Of a stretch of 64,000 bases of DNA, positions 59,951 to 64,000 are shown piece by piece (within the stretch, counting starts at the first letter, position 1; every line of letters starts with the position of its first letter). The notes under the pieces are model-generated. The model did no database searches, was not told the DNA's origin, and saw only the letters and a program-made list of their open reading frames with translations. The translations under genes and the position numbers were made by a program. This DNA comes from Cololabis saira (taxonomy: Eukaryota > Chordata > Actinopteri > Beloniformes > Belonidae), in assembly GCF_033807715.1 (NCBI RefSeq), contig NC_084599.1, forward strand, positions 34,928,750-34,992,749, given 5' to 3'.

Positions 59951-61138
59951 GTCTATGATCTGAAATGCTGCAGACTAACAGATGCACTCTTCTTCTTCTT
60001 CTTTAATTAGCCATGTCGGGTTCAATGGCCTAACAAACTGTTGGGACTTTATTAATGACCATAATGAAAGATTGCAACCCTGCCGTTGATGCAGCATCTC
60101 CTCCAATGGTTCAGAGTGGCAGCTTTAACTAAACCACAACAGTTTCTATTTCCTGCTTTTTCTCTAAATATAGTGTATCAGTTTGTTTAGAGAGAACAAA
60201 ACAAAGCCCTTAAGGAACCTAAAGTCAGTTATGGTGCAAGTTTTATCTTGCTGCGGGGTTCGATTGCTGTTTTCCCGTTAGACAGGATGAATTGTGGTAC
60301 GAATAGTGGGTTTAGATGCATTGAGTACATTGAGGGAAAGATAAAATCAGTTTTAAGAAAAGGTGCTAAAGGGAACTACAGTAGTCAACATTTGAAGTAG
60401 ATCAGAACGTTTCCTAAAATGGGATTTTGTTCAAAGTTCTTGCTTAACATGTAAGTGTGTTTTTGATCCACTTCAGATGTTGATTACTGTAGTGTTGAGG
60501 CTAAAATGTACAAAAATGTTGTATAATAGGAAAGTCAAATTTTTTGTTCTTGTAATAGTTCGACAACTTTAGAATTTTTAATTAAATAACAGTTTATTTG
60601 CTTTTATTTGTGGAAATATGTATTCATAGATATAAATATAGGTGTGTGTCAGTAATGATGGCCATTACTGTTACCTCTGTGACTCTCTTTCCAAATTAAC
60701 AACTCAGTATCAGAGGTGTTAAGCTGTTAATATGGTGCTTGTGCTATTTAGTTCTCCGTGTGGTACACAACCACTGAAATAAACAAAAATCTGAACGCTA
60801 CAACTGGAAAAAGGACTAATGAGATAGGTGGAAAAGGAGCCAAAGGAAAAAAAAACATGACAGGAAGCTTAAATTAGAGTAATGTGTGGACTTCTAATTA
60901 GGTTCTGAGTATTTTACTCCATTATGTATTTAAATAAAAAACACATTTTTACCAGTTAATAGAAATAACCAGCTTTATGTGCTTTCTGTAAAGGCAAATG
61001 TAACGAGACTGTAAGACCACTTGTGACTCTATTAAAGTAAAAGAAGGTACTGAACATGCTGAAATACGTGAACAGATTTGTTTGACAACCAGAGAACACA
61101 GTGATACCTCCAGCTGACGGTGTTCCTCTACCTCTCAG

Positions 61139-61297
61139 GGCGGTGGCGACTGTCCAGAGATGAGCATCGGCGCCATTAAGATTGCTCTGGAGATCTCCCT
61201 GCCGGGATCGTTCATCTACGTCTTCACAGACGCCCGCTCTAAAGATTACAAGCTCACTCACGAAGTCCTGCAGCTCATTCAGCAGAAACAGTCGCAG
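61139..61297 (+). CDS. hmcn1: hemicentin-1, exon 3
   Basis: This is a 159-bp, 53-codon, phase 0-0 exon with acceptor CTACCTCTCAG and donor TCGCAG|GTTTGG. It encodes residues 106-158 from [20 protein letters not shown] to [18 protein letters not shown] and the aspartate of FTDA (residue 136) lie at the positions where VWA domains complete the metal site begun by D39 and S43 in exon 1. That assignment is from domain knowledge, not structure. Confidence 0.97.
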
Positions 61298-61385
61298 GTT
61301 TGGAGATCCCTCGACGTAAATCGTGTTATTTAATAGCCACGGTCACAGAAAGCAGGTTTTAATTTTAGTTTCCACATGTCTGCAG
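61298..61385 (+). other. hmcn1: hmcn1 intron 3
   Basis: This compact 88-bp intron runs from GTTTGG to CATGTCTGCAG, typical of short fish introns. Confidence 0.95.
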
Positions 61386-61508
61386 GTGGTGTTTGTGTTG
61401 ACGGGCGACTGCGACGACAGGAACCACATCGGCTATAAGGTCTATGAGGAGATCGCCTCCACGAGCTCGGGCCAAGTCTTCCATCTGGACAAGAAACAAG
61501 TCAATGAG
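61386..61508 (+). CDS. hmcn1: hemicentin-1, exon 4 (last exon in window)
   Basis: This is a 123-bp, 41-codon, phase 0-0 exon with acceptor GTCTGCAG and donor AATGAG|GTAGAT. It encodes residues 159-199, [20 protein letters not shown] then [20 protein letters not shown] and E, the C-terminal half of the VWA domain. In the family the next exon begins near LKWVEEAVQ; no such sequence is found before 64000, so the gene continues off the right edge and is partial here. Confidence 0.97.
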
Positions 61509-62690
61509 GTAGATGCATTGCAGAATATAAACCTCTGAATGCTTTTCTGATCTCCACAACATTCATGGTCAGTGATGAAATCTTTTAATAATTACTCACG
61601 TTTTATTTTTCTATTTTTTATTCATTTTTTTTTTCTTTCAAGCAGTTGAAATTAGAGGGCAGTAGAAAGTTTCACAACCTCTCTTATATCTTCTGCTGGA
61701 CCACTTTCAGCTCTGGACGCCAGATCTAATGGGCTGCTAAAAATTCGTTGATTGATGCGTGCTATAGTTCTTTTTAACCTGTCCAAGAAATGTAAATCAG
61801 AAAGGTCCAGACTGTGAAATGAGCCAAAGCCATAAGTTTGAATCTTCTGTGGTTTTTATTTCTTGAAGATATTATTACTTTCAAAGGACAAAAAGCATCT
61901 TTCTTTTCTGAATCTCTTTGCTCTTTACAGTTCTCTGTTTTGACTCATGACCATCACGTTTTTTTACCAAAAATTCCTCCAAGGTAAAAAAGTCTCAGCG
62001 CTCCTTTCACAGACGTGGAAAGAGTTGGTCACTATGAGTCGTCTGGGCGGGGCTTCTTTTAATCTCAACCGCTACCGTCGCACTGTAAATTAAGAAAAGC
62101 AAACAGCAAACCTTTTGGTTTACTTGTTTCTTCTTCGCTTTCTTCTTTCGAATACGAAAGCTGTATTCTTTGTTCGGTCAGTGGTTCTTGTGTGGGGCAG
62201 TTGTACCTCACTGGAAAAAGGGTCTGAGAAGGAGGGGGGGCCTGTTAGAGGTTCCTGTCTAGCGGTTTTACACCAATGCAGACCAGCTCACAGAGCCACA
62301 GTGAAGGTAAAAGTAGAGGCACGTATGAGACGCCAGAGAGAAGTGATGGAAGAGAAAATGAGAGAATGAACAATCAGGAGTAACTCATGGACAGCGGTAG
62401 TTCAGGTCAGTTCATCATGTCTGTGTTTTTTATACATGTGTTCTTGTTTCACAAACATTTTTGACCTGTTTTGGCCTGTCATGTCACTTTTATCAGCTAA
62501 AAGTCTGTTATTTGTCCTTTAAACGCAAGGACGGGCAAATGATACACTTGTGCTTCTGGAGATAAAGATCCAACAATGGAAACATGAAAATAAAAAGACG
62601 AGGAAACCGATGCATGCATACCAGTTTTTAGTATGGACATCAGAGCGTCCCACAACACCCCAGATTATCAGCTGTCAGAACACTATATGA
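61509..62690 (+). other. hmcn1: hmcn1 intron 4, first part
   Basis: No exon is recognised up to the MITE at 62699. The intron extends past the window end. Confidence 0.75.
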
Positions 62691-62698
62691 GCGTGCAT

Positions 62699-62960
62699 TA
62701 GGGATGGGCGGCATGGACTAAAAAATGTATCACGATAATTTCTGGCATTTATCCCGATAACGATAAAAATGACGATAAAAAAAATACCAATTGAACTCCA
62801 TCTTTGTAACTATAAATCTATCTCACTCTCAGATCCGCCATGTTTGTTACACAAAAACGTCATCAACGGGAATTTATCGTTTTTACCGCGAGATGACAAA
62901 TTCTTACTGTGGGGAATTTTTTTGACGGTATATCGTGAACGGTAAAATCACCCATTCCTA
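62699..62960. mobile_element. hAT-like MITE in hmcn1 intron 4
   Basis: The 262-bp element begins TAGGGATGGGCGGCATGG and ends CACCCATTCCTA. It carries CGATAA motifs in both directions. A perfect 8-bp duplication GCGTGCAT lies at 62691-62698 and 62961-62968. Non-coding. Confidence 0.92.
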
Positions 62961-63148
62961 GCGTGCATCAATAATAACAGATCGGGAAGACAGGATAGAG
63001 GAAGAAAACCCCAACCCCAACGCATTACAGAACTGTCAATATCCACAATGGACAATAGAAAAAGGAGCCCAACAGGTGACAGGAAAACAAGCAACACAGG
63101 CAGGCTAACCAAGCAGAAAACGCAGATGTAGTGACTTGAACATCCATC

Positions 63149-63463
63149 AGAGACGTCCGTCGACACATCATAAGGACCATGAAAAAATACAATATTAACA
63201 CCTCAATCAAACCACATGTAGAACCCAGACAGTTACTGATACACCCAACAGACAAAACACAGCCAGGCAGAAAATGCAACGTCATATAAGAAAAGCCCTG
63301 TCTATCATGCAGTAAATCCTACGTAGGATTGACGGCACAACATGAAGACATTGAGTCAGCAGTAATCATTGCAAAAAGAATAGACGGAGTCATCTGCAGT
63401 GAAGAAAAGCTATGGATTATGCAGTGGATTATAGAGGCAGTAGAAATCCGTAGAAACTACTAG
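63149..63463 (+). pseudogene. Penelope-like element GIY-YIG endonuclease remnant
   Basis: One + strand frame of 104 codons, broken only by a TAA at 63287-63289, contains IKPHVEPRQLLIHPTDK, then PCLSCSKSYVGLT, then SAVIIAKRIDGVICSEEKLW and IMQWIIEAVEIRRNY before a TAG at 63461. This order (basic linker, Cys-x2-Cys, YVG of GIY-YIG, then a W..EA.EIR tail) matches the C-terminal endonuclease of fish Penelope-like retroelements. The catalytic arginine segment after YVG.T appears deleted (AQHEDIES follows directly), and the RT domain is absent. It is inactive. Confidence 0.62.
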
Positions 63464-64000
63464 TACTGTCATTTAGCAGACGCTTTTATCCAAAGCGACT
63501 TACATCTGAGAGAACAAGCAAGAAATCACATAGGAGGGTCCAGCTGGATTAGTGCTGGTCAGACTGCTGCAGTCTCTTTATACAGGAAAACTACATCTTA
63601 AAAGACACCATCATACGATCATCTTGTGATAAGTCCATGCAGCTTACTCAGTGCCGAGTCCTGCTAAGAGCTGGACAAATCTAGCTCATTCTGATGAGGA
63701 GAGAGATTTACTAGATGCAGAAGTGCTCCTTAAAGAGCTGAGTCTTTAGCTTGCTCTTAAAAGTCGGTACGGACCCTGCAGATCGGACAGAGTTTGGTAG
63801 GTCGTTCCACCATCGGGGAACAATGGAGGACAAGAGTGTAATTACTGATTTGTGGCAACGTTGTGGTGGAAGCACCAGGCGTCTTTCACTGGCTGAGCGG
63901 AGCTGTCGAGAGGGAGTGTAGCGCTGGATGAAGGAGTGAAGGTAGGCAAGAGCTGTTTGGGTAATTGTTTGGTAAGCCAGAAGCAGGGATTTGAAGAAAT
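63464..64000 (-). mobile_element. LINE 3' part, continues beyond window
   Basis: The + strand motif GCAGACGCTTTTATCCAAAG (63478-63497) is the antisense of a common fish LINE tail. Reading leftwards on the minus strand, SSIVPRWWNDLPNSVRSAGS and VPTFKSKLKTQLFKEHFCI, then a stop (about 63830-63715), form the polymerase C-terminus. The rest of the element lies to the right of 64000. It abuts the Penelope-like remnant and sits in hmcn1 intron 4, opposite to the gene. Confidence 0.8.

Larger units (their letters stand above)
58178..61138 (+). other. hmcn1: hmcn1 intron 2
   Basis: This 2,961-bp intron contains a repeat fragment at 59036-59130 and a hAT-like MITE at 59402-59950. Nothing else is recognised in it. 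Confidence 0.93.

Overview
The window is vertebrate nuclear DNA, almost certainly from a teleost fish. Two things show this: exons of an animal extracellular-matrix gene with GT-AG introns, and a dense load of fish-type interspersed repeats (LINE 3' ends, hAT, piggyBac-like and PIF/Harbinger-like MITEs, a Penelope-like remnant, CA/TG and GATG microsatellites). Most open frames in the window are chance or repeat-derived.

The one gene I can name with confidence is hemicentin-1 (hmcn1), on the + strand. Exon 1 (37816-38059) carries the start codon, a signal peptide and the MIDAS loop of the N-terminal VWA domain. A 20 kb intron follows, then exon 2 (58107-58177), exon 3 (61139-61297) and exon 4 (61386-61508). 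The splice phases join to a continuous 199-residue N-terminus. The remaining thousands of residues (Ig, TSP1, nidogen-G2F and EGF domains in the family) lie beyond the right edge.

Region by region. 1-2.2 kb: a CpG-rich, CRE- and GC-box-containing promoter-like stretch at about 1960-2195, with a possible 11-codon first exon reading leftwards (minus strand). 2.2-37 kb: intergenic DNA made of nested transposons, a minisatellite with a 271-bp higher-order repeat, interrupted LINEs and long stretches where I see nothing. 37.4-38.1 kb: hmcn1 5' region, flanked on both sides by copies of a short palindromic MITE. 38.1-58.1 kb: intron 1, with a LINE, a 1.16 kb hAT-like element, a piggyBac-like MITE and a long foldback element. 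58.1-64 kb: exons 2-4 with small hAT MITEs in introns 2 and 4, a Penelope-like GIY-YIG endonuclease remnant, and a LINE 3' end running off the edge.

The least explained structures are a 1,835-bp repeat (15004-16838) with direct rather than inverted terminal motifs, terminal hairpins and four 128-bp tandem units, inserted into a LINE reading frame with a 3-bp duplication; a TIR element at 24851-25499 with repeated subterminal motifs; and an unassigned coding-like frame at 43344-43790 (minus). Names of transposon superfamilies rest on TIRs and target-site duplications read by eye; no database search was possible.
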